Positions 40,010-47,854 of a DNA stretch of 64,000 nt are shown one piece after another (within the stretch, counting starts at the first letter, position 1; each line of letters begins with the position of its first letter). The DNA is from DATKFM01 sp963851215 (GTDB taxonomy: Bacteria > Pseudomonadota > Alphaproteobacteria > Dongiales > Dongiaceae): assembly GCA_963851215.1 (NCBI GenBank), contig CAWKOG010000017.1:1-64000 (forward strand), read 5' to 3'. The notes under the pieces were generated by a model. The model was not told where the DNA came from, did no database searches, and was given only the letters and a program-made list of their open reading frames with translations. A program made the position numbers and the translations under genes.

Positions 40010-40222
40010 TCAGGCGGCGTCGTAATACTCGGCTTCGACGCGGCGCATGGCCGCGGTGAAATCCAGCGTCGGCAAGCAGGCGGCGATCGCCGGACGCACG
40101 TCCGGCGCTTTTGGCGCCGGAGCGGCCACGGTTTTGGCCGCGGCCTCGCCCGCCACATGAGTGCCGGCGGCCCAGCGGCCGGCTGCAGCGCGTTCGCCAA
40201 AGAGTTCGGGTTTGCTGGTCAT
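40010..40222 (-). CDS. Small unknown protein heading the serine-cycle operon
   Basis: A 70-residue ORF with an excellent ribosome binding site (AAGGAGG) before ATG 40220-40222. It is Ala-rich in the middle (AGEAAAKTVAAPAPKAPDV) with a more ordered C-terminus (PTLDFTAAMRRVEAEYYDAA). There is no signal peptide or membrane segment. It ends 56 bases before sgaA and should be the first gene of the transcript. No family was recognised. Confidence 0.6.
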   Translation of the reverse strand: MTSKPELFGERAAAGRWAAGTHVAGEAAAKTVAAPAPKAPDVRPAIAACLPTLDFTAAMRRVEAEYYDAA

Positions 40223-40291
40223 GGTTTGAACCTCCTTGCAGCCGCCGCCCGTTCTCGCCGCGGACTTTGCGGGGCTTTTGCATCTATGAGC

Positions 40292-40319
40292 TTGACTATT
40301 GGACCACCTCTCATACGCT
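40292..40319 (+). promoter_or_regulatory. Possible promoter of the LysR gene
   Basis: TTGACT (40292-40297) and TACGCT (40314-40319) are spaced by 16 bases, 43 bases before the LysR ATG. The match at -35 is good and at -10 moderate. It lies in the shared region between the LysR gene and the serine-cycle operon. Confidence 0.35.
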
Positions 40320-40323
40320 ATGT

Positions 40324-40338
40324 GAATTGCAGTAATTC
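40324..40338. promoter_or_regulatory. Palindromic operator candidate (GAATT-N5-AATTC)
   Basis: GAATTGCAGTAATTC is a perfect 5+5 dyad with a 5-base centre, the size of a LysR-type recognition site, placed 24 bases before the LysR start and about 100 before the divergent small ORF. It probably binds the adjacent LysR protein for autoregulation and control of the serine-cycle operon. Confidence 0.45.
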
Positions 40339-40362
40339 TCATTGGATGCATAACATTTCCTG

Positions 40363-41298
40363 ATGGCCTCGCTCCGCTCCAAACTGCCGCCGGTCAACAG
40401 CCTGGTCGTATTCGAGGCGGCGGCACGGCTGATGAATTTCACCCGGGCGGCGCAGGAATTGAGCGTCACCCAGGCGGCCGTGAGCCGGCAGATCCAGCTT
40501 TTGGAGGAGCATCTGGGCACCCAGCTCTTCCATCGGCAGCCGCGGGCGCTGAAGCTCACTTTGCCCGGCGTCCGCCTGCACAAGGCTGTGACCATGAGCC
40601 TGGAGCATATTGCCAACACCGTGGTCGACCTCCGCCGCATCGGGCCACGGGCCGATATCACGGTGGCCACCAGCGTCACCTTCGCCTCCTACTGGCTGAT
40701 GGCCCACATCGCCAAGTTCCGCGCCGCCCATTCGGACGTGGAGCTGAAGGTAGTAGCCTCGGCGCCGGTCAGCGATCTGGCGGCGGCGGGCATCGACCTG
40801 GCGATCCGCTACGGATCGGGCAAGTGGCCGGAAGTTCAGGCGATCCACTTGATGGACAATGAGGTGTTTCCGGTCTGCTCGCCCGGTTATCTGGAAGGCC
40901 GCAAACCGCCGCGAAAGCCGCATGATCTCCTGAATGAATCGCTGCTCCATCTCGTGGAGTACGATCGCAACTGGGTCACCTGGCAGGCCTGGCTGCAGCA
41001 GTTCGACGTGCCGTGGAAACCGACCAAGCGCGGGCTGGAGTTCGACAACTATCTCGTGCTGGTGCAGGCGGCGCTGGACGGCCAGGGCATCGCGCTGGGC
41101 GGCGGGCGCTTGGCCGAGGATTTCATCGCCAGGCACACCCTGGTGCGGCCGATCTCCTCCACCTTGCGTTCCAGCCGCGGCTTCTATCTGTTGGTGCCGC
41201 AGGATGTGCCGCTGAGCCAGCCGGCCAAACTATTCCGGGACTGGATCGTCAGCGAGGCCAAGGGCAGCCGGAAGACATCCTCGAAGACGGTCGCATAA
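40363..41298 (+). CDS. LysR-family regulator, divergent from the serine-cycle operon
   Basis: A 311-residue regulator of the GcvA/AmpR subgroup. The N-terminal helix-turn-helix is FEAAARLMNFTRAAQELSVT and AAVSRQIQLLEEHLG; the C-terminal substrate-binding domain begins near residue 95. It is transcribed away from the sgaA operon across about 140 bases that contain a palindromic operator candidate. In Methylobacterium the serine cycle is controlled by the LysR protein QscR, so this is a plausible counterpart, but orthology is not shown by sequence. Confidence 0.9.
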   Translation: MASLRSKLPPVNSLVVFEAAARLMNFTRAAQELSVTQAAVSRQIQLLEEHLGTQLFHRQPRALKLTLPGVRLHKAVTMSLEHIANTVVDLRRIGPRADITVATSVTFASYWLMAHIAKFRAAHSDVELKVVASAPVSDLAAAGIDLAIRYGSGKWPEVQAIHLMDNEVFPVCSPGYLEGRKPPRKPHDLLNESLLHLVEYDRNWVTWQAWLQQFDVPWKPTKRGLEFDNYLVLVQAALDGQGIALGGGRLAEDFIARHTLVRPISSTLRSSRGFYLLVPQDVPLSQPAKLFRDWIVSEAKGSRKTSSKTVA

Positions 41299-41313
41299 GG
41301 AAAAACACCTGAC

Positions 41314-42258
41314 ATGAACACCAGCCCAAGCCTGCCGGGTTTGCGCTATCTGCCGATTCGCGGTGCGCTTTATATGCTGGGCGCGGTCTCCAGCCTGTCA
41401 ATTCTTGACGTGGCGGTAAAGGTCCTCGTCGACGATCATGCCTATGCCGTCGCCCAGGTGGGGTTTCTCCGCTACGTCATCGGCGTCGTGATCGCGGCCG
41501 GGATCGCTTGGAAAGCGGGCGGATTGCAGACCCTGCGCACCAGCCGGCCGCTGGGCCACGGCCTGCGGGCGGTGCTCAATCTCGGCACCATGATCACCTT
41601 TTATTATGCGCTGAAGCTGCTGCCCCTGGCCGATTGTTTCGCCGTTGCCTATGCGGCGCCGCTGTTCGTCACCGCCCTTTCCGTGCCGCTGCTGAAGGAG
41701 AAGGTTGGGCCGCGGCGCTGGGCCGCCGTGCTGATCGGCTTCGCCGGCGTGATGTTCATGCTGCAGCCCTCGGGCGCCGGCGTGAACACGGGATCGCTGC
41801 TGGCGCTGAGCTCGGCCTTCCTCTACGCGCTGACGCTGATCACATCGCGCCAGCTCAGCAGCACCGAACGCAGCCACACAATTCTTTTCTATTATTCTTG
41901 CGTCGTCATTGTCGTGCTCGGTTCCTTCATGCCCTGGCAGTGGGAAACCCCGACACCGGAGCATTGGGTCATATTCATCGTCTCCGGCGTCGCTGGCAGC
42001 TTCGGCCAGTTCTTCCTCAACCAGGCCTTCCGTTACGCCGAGGCCTCGCTGATCGCGCCGCTGGACTATACCGGCATGGTCTGGGCCATCCTGTTCGGCT
42101 ACTGGGTCTGGGGCGATGTGCCGACCTGGATCGTTCTGGCTGGCGCCACCGTGGTGATCTGCAGCACTCTTTATATCGTGCGGCGCGAAGCGTTGCTGCG
42201 TCGGCAAGGCGTGAGCCAATCGCCGAACCCACCGCCGACGCCGCCAGAAGCCGCATGA
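41314..42258 (+). CDS. EamA/DMT family transporter
   Basis: A 314-residue inner-membrane protein with ten predicted hydrophobic helices in two EamA repeats, for example SILDVAVKVLVDDHAYAV and, in the second half, FGQFFLNQAFRYAEASLIAP followed by LDYTGMVWAILFGYWVWG. DMT-superfamily members export small metabolites or amino acids. It starts 15 bases after the LysR stop and its own stop overlaps the next gene (ATGA), so lysR, this gene and the oxidase may form one transcript. The substrate is unknown. Confidence 0.9.
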   Translation: MNTSPSLPGLRYLPIRGALYMLGAVSSLSILDVAVKVLVDDHAYAVAQVGFLRYVIGVVIAAGIAWKAGGLQTLRTSRPLGHGLRAVLNLGTMITFYYALKLLPLADCFAVAYAAPLFVTALSVPLLKEKVGPRRWAAVLIGFAGVMFMLQPSGAGVNTGSLLALSSAFLYALTLITSRQLSSTERSHTILFYYSCVVIVVLGSFMPWQWETPTPEHWVIFIVSGVAGSFGQFFLNQAFRYAEASLIAPLDYTGMVWAILFGYWVWGDVPTWIVLAGATVVICSTLYIVRREALLRRQGVSQSPNPPPTPPEAA

Positions 42259-43358
42259 CGGAACAGGTCGAGTGCGTCGTCATCGGTGCCGGCGTGGTCG
42301 GCCTCGCCGTCGCCCGAGCGCTGGCGCTCGCGGGCCGCGAGGTCATCGTGCTGGAGCGCCACGAAATGATCGGCAGCGAGATCAGCTCGCGCAACAGCGA
42401 GGTCATCCATGCCGGCATCTACTACCCCACCGGCAGTCTGAAGGCGCGTCTCTGTGTTGCCGGACGGCAGCAACTCTATGCTTATTGCATGGAGCATGGC
42501 ATCGCCCACAAGCAACTGGGTAAGCTGATCGTCGCCTCCTCGCCGGGGCAATTGCCGGCGCTCGCGGCGCTGAAAGCGAAAGCGGAAGCCAACGACGTCA
42601 ACGATTTGCGGGAACTAACGTCAGCCGAGGCTAGCGCCCTTGAGCCAGCGGTTCGTGTTTCCGGCGCGCTGTTCTCGCCATCGAGCGGCATCGTCGACAG
42701 CCATGGCTATATGCTGAGTTTGCAGGGCGAGTTGGAAGACCATGGCGGCGCCCTCGCGCTGAACAGCGCGGTGACCGGCGGCGAAATCCGCGAGGGCGAA
42801 TTCCTGATCGAAGTCGGCGGCGACGATCCCCTGACACTGCAATGCCGCCTGCTGATCAATGCCGGCGGGCTCGGCGCGCAAGGCATTGCAAGCGATCTAA
42901 GGGGTCTGGACCGGAAACTTGTGCCGCCGCTCTACCTTGCCAAGGGCCATTATTTTGTCCTCACGGGCCGGACGCCCTTCACCCATCTCGTCTACCCGAT
43001 GCCGGATGCCGCGAGCCTTGGCGTGCACGTGACGCTCGACCTGAATGGCCGCGCCAAATTCGGTCCCGACGTGGAATGGATCGACCGCATCGACTATGAC
43101 GTCGATGCCAGCCGGTCCGCCAGCTTCTACGCCGCCATCCGCAGCTATTATCCCGACCTCACCGACGGCGCGCTGGAACCGGGCTACACGGGCATTCGCC
43201 CGAAACTGCAGGCGCCAGGCGGCCCGGCGGAGGATTTCGTCATCCAGGGACCGGAAACTCACGGCATCCGTGGGTTGGTGAATTTGTTCGGCATCGAATC
43301 TCCTGGACTGACGAGTTCGCTTGCGATTGCCGACGAGGTGGTGAAGCGGCTGACGTAG
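42255..43358 (+). CDS. FAD-dependent oxidoreductase, L-2-hydroxyglutarate oxidase-like
   Basis: A 367-residue DAO-family flavoprotein. FAD binding is shown by VVIGAGVVGLAVARALA and the second dinucleotide element LERHEMIGSEISSRNSEVIH. HAGIYYPTGSLKARLCVAG and the C-terminal GIESPGLTSSLAIADEVV are shared with L-2-hydroxyglutarate dehydrogenases (LhgO/L2HGDH), which feed electrons to quinone. A role in oxidising another 2-hydroxy acid is possible. The ATG overlaps the transporter stop, pointing to translational coupling. Confidence 0.88.
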   Translation: MTEQVECVVIGAGVVGLAVARALALAGREVIVLERHEMIGSEISSRNSEVIHAGIYYPTGSLKARLCVAGRQQLYAYCMEHGIAHKQLGKLIVASSPGQLPALAALKAKAEANDVNDLRELTSAEASALEPAVRVSGALFSPSSGIVDSHGYMLSLQGELEDHGGALALNSAVTGGEIREGEFLIEVGGDDPLTLQCRLLINAGGLGAQGIASDLRGLDRKLVPPLYLAKGHYFVLTGRTPFTHLVYPMPDAASLGVHVTLDLNGRAKFGPDVEWIDRIDYDVDASRSASFYAAIRSYYPDLTDGALEPGYTGIRPKLQAPGGPAEDFVIQGPETHGIRGLVNLFGIESPGLTSSLAIADEVVKRLT

Positions 43359-43553
43359 TTTCAATGCCTACTATCCCCTCGCCCTCGAAAGAGGGAGAGG
43401 GGCGCAAATTCGCGTCCAGCGAACGTTGCGCGGGTGACGGTCAGGCGCACCAAGCCTCCGAGCTTACACAGTTGGCGAAGTTGAGAATTTCCTTCGACAG
43501 AATGCACAGGCGACCGCGGATTTGGCGAGGCACTAACGGTGCCACCCCTCACC

Positions 43554-43582
43554 TGCAGCATCCGCTGAACGCGGATGCTGCA
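43554..43582. repeat. 12-bp hairpin inside a degenerate GC-rich repeat region
   Basis: TGCAGCATCCGC and GCGGATGCTGCA form a perfect 12-bp stem with a 5-base loop. It is flanked by CACCCCTCACC and CCTCTCCCACTGCGGGCAGG, and a related CCCCTCGCCCTCGAAAGAGGG-type arm lies at 43374-43402. Together these resemble a decayed copy of the repeats at 24.6 and 59.4 kb. It lies between convergent genes and could act as a terminator. The rest of 43359-43617 holds no gene. Confidence 0.5.
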
Positions 43583-43617
43583 TGCCTCTCCCACTGCGGG
43601 CAGGCGACAGAAATTTT

Positions 43618-44013
43618 CTAACGCTTGCTTCCTTCCACAGACTTCGCCTTCGCGCGCTCCGCCGCTTGCTTCGCTCGGAACTTGGCGATGCGCTCAATCA
43701 GTTTCACGGGCACAGGCTCTGAAAGCGGAAAGCGGATCGTGCCCTTGCTTATTTCATACGAAGCAAGCTCGTCCTTGAAGGCATCCGCAAGACCATCTGT
43801 TGCCGGATAGATGGAATAATGCTGCTTCCATCCCGCGAAGAAGATCACAACTCGGCCGTTCAATTTGTAGGCAGGGATGCTGTAGGAGAGCATCTCGTCT
43901 GCCTTCGGCATGGCTTTGCGTATCGCGCCGCGCACGCGCTTGAGCGCAACTCGCGTCGCCGCGGGCTGCGCGGCGATGTAGTCGGCTACGGACTTGATGT
44001 CGCTCTTGGCCAT
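43618..44013 (-). CDS. DUF1801 family protein (YdhG-like)
   Basis: A 131-residue protein. The N-terminal helix block IKSVADYIAAQPAATRVALK, EMLSYSIPAYKLNGRVVIFF and KQHYSIYPATDGLADAFKDE are characteristic of the DUF1801 fold, which is related to frataxin-like proteins. IRFPLSEPVPVKLIERIAKF ends the domain, and the C-terminal tail is charged. Function is unknown. It lies 20 bases after the phospholipase D gene stop and may be cotranscribed. Confidence 0.9.
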   Translation of the reverse strand: MAKSDIKSVADYIAAQPAATRVALKRVRGAIRKAMPKADEMLSYSIPAYKLNGRVVIFFAGWKQHYSIYPATDGLADAFKDELASYEISKGTIRFPLSEPVPVKLIERIAKFRAKQAAERAKAKSVEGSKR

Positions 44014-44033
44014 TGGCTACCAGCCCTTCGCCA

Positions 44034-45552
44034 CTATGACAGATACCGCCGCTTGCGCGAAGGCAGCGCCCAATAGCGGCGCGGCTTCTCCGGCAAGGTG
44101 AAATCGGCATCCGCAAGGAGTTCGAGAACTGCCGCATGCTCAGGCGTTTTCAATGGCACGAGACCCCGGCCCGGGCTCGCCAGCGACTCGATGGCGTCGA
44201 TAAGCGATCCCGATCCTTTGTGGGCCGCCGCAAACTGTTCCGCCGTCACCCCAAGATGCTCGGCCAGGAGATCGTCGCGAATGCTGCGGATCGCCAGTTC
44301 CAACCGCTCTCGATCCGGAGACTCCGGATGGGCCTCGATCGCCAGATCGCATTCGGTGTCGAGATTCATCGAGCGGTTGTTCAGATTGCTGGAGCCGATG
44401 CGCAGCATTTGATCATCAACCACCATGATCTTGGCGTGAACATAAATCGGTTCGCCCTTTTCGGTGACCGGCACATAGATCCGGAATCGGTCGTAGCGGT
44501 CCGCGGCGCGAATGACCTCCAGAAGGCGCAGGCGCGCCGGCCCCATGGTGGCCTCCTCCAGCCAACCATCGGCGGATTCCGGATTCACCACCACGATCTC
44601 GGGCCCGCCCTCTTCGCGCAGCCTACCGGCAATCGCCTCGCAGATCCGCCTGGAGGCAAGGTATTGGCTTTCGAGATAGATGGTGCGCCGCGCCGCGCCG
44701 ATGCCCGCGAGGTAGAGCGCTTCTATTTCACGGACCTCGGCTTCCCCGCCATAGGCGGGCGCCGTGCGTGCGATGGCGACGCCGACGTCGGTGTACGGTG
44801 ACCGGCAGGCTCTCCGGCCAGGGGTTTGCTCCCGGCGGCGGCACGGGCAGCCGCTTGCCGGTCGTCCGGAACCAGCGGTCGCGGGCAAACTCACCCAGAG
44901 CCCGGGCGGCTGTGCCATCGACCGCGGTCGTGGCATCATGCCAGGCGCCATAGGGCTGACCTCCCGGCAATCGGCGATGGCGGTCTCCAGGCGCATGCGC
45001 GCGCCTGTCCCAACGCGCACCGGTGATATCGATACCGCCGCAGAAGGCGATCGCGTCATCTATCACGACGATCTTCTGATGATGGGAAGCGCCTGTCGGA
45101 TGATGCCCGTCCGGCTGAAAATGCACCCGGCGGTGGAAGATCCATTTCAGGATGAAGAACGCTGTCGTGCCCCGCACCAGGGTGCGCACTAGGCCGAGCC
45201 GCCAGGGCAGGATGTAGACCTGCAGGCCCGGCCGCCGCTTGACGATCCAATTGATCAGGTTGCCCAGCCTGTTGGGGCCGGGCTGCGTGGCACCGGCCGG
45301 CTCGAGCTGCGTGCGGGTGTCGAAATCCCAGCCGATGAGATAGATGGAGTGCCGCGCCTGCAGCATCGCCGCCTTGAGCACGGAAAAATAATCCGCCGCA
45401 TCGACAATCTGGGCAAAGCGCCCGGCCCGCTCGATGCGCCAGCAGGTCGTGCCGGGCTGGAGCAGCGATTTCGCGGGGAACATGGGCGCCGAATCGGCAT
45501 CCAGGCTCGATGCTTCAATCGTTTCCTGCATGGGTCCTGCAGCGTATTCCAT
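44034..45552 (-). CDS. Phospholipase D-like protein (one apparent +1 frameshift)
   Basis: A PLD-superfamily phosphatidyltransferase or hydrolase. The first HKD motif, SHHQKIVVIDDAIAFCGG, is in the upstream part; the second, VHAKIMVVDDQMLRIGSSNL, is in a different frame. One extra base near 44797-44798 (CGG) separates them. Removing it gives 505 residues with two complete HxK(x)4D modules. No strong membrane helix is seen at the N-terminus, unlike E. coli cardiolipin synthase. Proteins like this (VTRHDR-type PLD) act on phospholipids; the precise reaction is not certain. Confidence 0.88.
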
Positions 45553-45694
45553 GAAAGTTCGAGCTACCTGGCTCGACGCGGACGGAGCCCGCGCTCAGAA
45601 ACGGCGGTAACCGTAGAAACACAAGACCGGTAACTTTGCTCCCGCAATCCCGAACATGTCACGGAGCTGTCAGACGAACGCAGATTGGGGCGGT

Positions 45695-46372
45695 TTACGG
45701 ATCTCCCGGCACGCCGTAGGCCGGCGCCGATGCGGGGTTGAGCGCCCGCGTGACGTAATCCGCCATCTGCGGCTGATACCGGTCCCAGATGCGGCGGAGG
45801 GAACTGACTGGGCTCTGCTCATCCCAGTCGATGCGCAGATCCACGAGCGGCCAGGAATGGTCATGGACCACCAGAAGGCCGGCCGAGCGCACCGAGCCCA
45901 TCTCGCCGCCGGCCGCGACGCCGGCTTCCAGCGACAGCAGCAGTCGCTCGGCCAGATGCATCTCCGGATGTTTGGAGAAGGTGCGCGCCATCGCTGTGGG
46001 CACGTCCTGGTTGCTCAGCAGGTTGCCGGCGGCGATGCAGTCCTGGCCGGGCGAGATCGCGTTGACGCCCAGAATCTTCGCGCCGGCATGAGAGGCCGTA
46101 TTGCCCTTGCCGTCGATCATCGTCACCTGCCGGTACTCCGCATGGGGCGCCTGGGCCATGGTTTTGCGCAGCGCTTCCTCGGCGCCGGCGCCCCTGGCCA
46201 TCAAGTCCAGGCCCTGCGGCCCGAGCCGGGGATCGGTGATGTTCTGTGTCGCCACCGCGCCGGCCCCCGCCCGCGCCCAGGGGCAGCGGCTGGCGACGGC
46301 AATGCTCGATGTGGTGATGGCGACGCCGAACATGCCCGTGCGGCCGCACCGGCCGATTACCGAAAAAGTCAT
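45695..46372 (-). CDS. DUF1028 family protein (Ntn-hydrolase fold)
   Basis: A 225-residue protein. The N-terminal MTFSVIGRCGRTGMFGVAIT, then VATQNITDPRLGPQGLDLMA, and the central DGKGNTASHAGAKILGVNAI are the signature of DUF1028, a family with an N-terminal-nucleophile-type fold; the residue that would become the nucleophile is not evident from sequence alone. A role in hydrolysing an amide is inferred from the fold only. It follows the PhyH gene by 91 bases on the same strand. Confidence 0.88.
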   Translation of the reverse strand: MTFSVIGRCGRTGMFGVAITTSSIAVASRCPWARAGAGAVATQNITDPRLGPQGLDLMARGAGAEEALRKTMAQAPHAEYRQVTMIDGKGNTASHAGAKILGVNAISPGQDCIAAGNLLSNQDVPTAMARTFSKHPEMHLAERLLLSLEAGVAAGGEMGSVRSAGLLVVHDHSWPLVDLRIDWDEQSPVSSLRRIWDRYQPQMADYVTRALNPASAPAYGVPGDP

Positions 46373-46463
46373 GGCGCCATTCCCCCTGCCAAACTAGCGC
46401 GTGCCGATTGGGATTGTTTAGCGCCGTTTGTCCCTGATGTCATCGCCAGCCGCAGGCCTGCGA

Positions 46464-47360
46464 TCAGCCGCCGGCGGATTTCTGCCCCTGGGTGGCGAAG
46501 AACGACGCCACCTTCGCCTGTGCCGGCAGCTCGACCACCGCATCCATTAGCCGCGCCTGGCGGGATTTTTGGCCGCGCACCACCTTGCCTTCGTTGGGGT
46601 TGGGCAGCGGATTGGCCGCCAGGGGAAACGCATCGGCGGCGCTGTAGACGCAGATATAGAGGCCGCGATTGGCTTTCGACCGGTTGGCGTCGGAACCATG
46701 CACCAGCCGTGTATGCATCAGGCAGACGCTGCCCGCCTTGCCGGTGACAGCCAGCTCCTGCGGCTTCAGCCGAGCTACTGTTTTGGAGTCAATGGAGCCG
46801 ACGAAGACGTCCTTCTCGAACAGGCTGTAAAGCGGCCCGCGGTGGGAGCCGGGCACCACCGTAAGACAACCATTCTCCAGCGTCATGTCGTCGAGCATCA
46901 GCAGCGCCGTGACGATGTCGTCGTTGGTGTGAGGCGTGTAAGGGAAGTCCTGGTGATAGCCGACCTCGGTGTTACTGCCCGGCAGCTTCACATTGATCTT
47001 GCAGTGATGGAACTTCACGTTCGGGCCGATGAGATCGCTCACCATGTCGACAATGGCGGAATTTTCCATCACATCGCGATAGGCAGGCGAGACGTCCGAG
47101 GGGTTGTTGACCCGGCGTAGTGCCGGCCGCTCGGCGGTATGCTCCGCGCCCATGTCGAAACGAGGCCGGCCGTCGATCGTCGGCGCGCCGAAAGGCTTTG
47201 TCTCCGCCCGGCTGGCATCGACCCAACCCGCGAGCTCCCGGCGCAAGGCGGAAAGCTGATCGGGCGTGACAGCGTTTTCGACAGTCGCATAGCCGTCGCG
47301 CCAGAACTGCTCGATCTGCTCCTGGCTCAGGCGTGTCGAGATTTTCTCAGCGGCGGCCAC
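46464..47360 (-). CDS. Phytanoyl-CoA dioxygenase family oxygenase (PhyH-like)
   Basis: A 298-residue non-haem Fe(II)/2-oxoglutarate-dependent oxygenase. The iron ligands are His136 and Asp138 in GYHQDFPYTP and distal His221 in RLVHGSDANRS. The family block ENGCLTVVPGSHRGPLYSL is intact. It would hydroxylate a small organic substrate. Its start overlaps the RidA stop by 14 bases, so the two are translated together. It belongs to the oxygenase/RidA group controlled by the LysR gene at 49424. Confidence 0.92.
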   Translation of the reverse strand: MAAAEKISTRLSQEQIEQFWRDGYATVENAVTPDQLSALRRELAGWVDASRAETKPFGAPTIDGRPRFDMGAEHTAERPALRRVNNPSDVSPAYRDVMENSAIVDMVSDLIGPNVKFHHCKINVKLPGSNTEVGYHQDFPYTPHTNDDIVTALLMLDDMTLENGCLTVVPGSHRGPLYSLFEKDVFVGSIDSKTVARLKPQELAVTGKAGSVCLMHTRLVHGSDANRSKANRGLYICVYSAADAFPLAANPLPNPNEGKVVRGQKSRQARLMDAVVELPAQAKVASFFATQGQKSAGG

Positions 47361-47832
47361 GGCGCTTTCCCTGGGGCATGTTCTCGGACCATTCCGGTCC
47401 GGTCACCTTGCGCCGCCCCTCCTCGCCCGCGGGGATGACGGCCTCAACGTCAATTTCCATCACCCATTCCGGCCGCGCAAGACCCTGCACGATCAGGCCG
47501 GTGGAACAGGGATAGACGCCCTTCAGCCACTTGCCGACCTCTTGATATACCGCCTCGCGGTAGGCCCGGTCGGTAATGTAGATCGTGACTTTGCAGATGT
47601 GTTCCAACCGGCTGCCGGCTTCCTCCAGTAGCTGTTTCACATTGCGCATCGCCTGTTCCGTCTGTTTGCGCGGATTGCCGACGCCGACCATGTTGCCCTT
47701 GAGATCCTGCCCCACCTGCCCGCGCAGGAAGATGTGATTGCCGGCGCGCACGGCCATGCAAAGGTCGTTGTCCAGCTTCTGCTCGGGATAGGTGATCTTG
47801 GTGTTGAACTTGCGCAGCCTGATATGAGCCAT
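47347..47832 (-). CDS. RidA family protein
   Basis: A 161-residue YjgF/RidA member with RAGNHIFLRGQVGQDLKGNM, then NPRKQTEQAMRNVKQLLEEA and a C-terminal VMEIDVEAVIPAGEEG. The usual RidA arginine that binds the carboxylate is probably the one in GLARPEWVMEID. In catabolic clusters such proteins often deaminate enamine-type intermediates. It lies 22 bases after the HpaB-like gene and overlaps the PhyH gene. Confidence 0.92.
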   Translation of the reverse strand: MAHIRLRKFNTKITYPEQKLDNDLCMAVRAGNHIFLRGQVGQDLKGNMVGVGNPRKQTEQAMRNVKQLLEEAGSRLEHICKVTIYITDRAYREAVYQEVGKWLKGVYPCSTGLIVQGLARPEWVMEIDVEAVIPAGEEGRRKVTGPEWSENMPQGKRRGRR

Positions 47833-47854
47833 TGTTTTCCCGTCCGCCCTTCTG

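Noticed and set aside
38720..40283. Extended ORFs upstream of mtkA and sgaA
   Set aside because: Standard N-termini (MDIHEYQAKELL and MPGRNMLFIPGPTN) begin inside them; the extra parts have no similarity to any protein.
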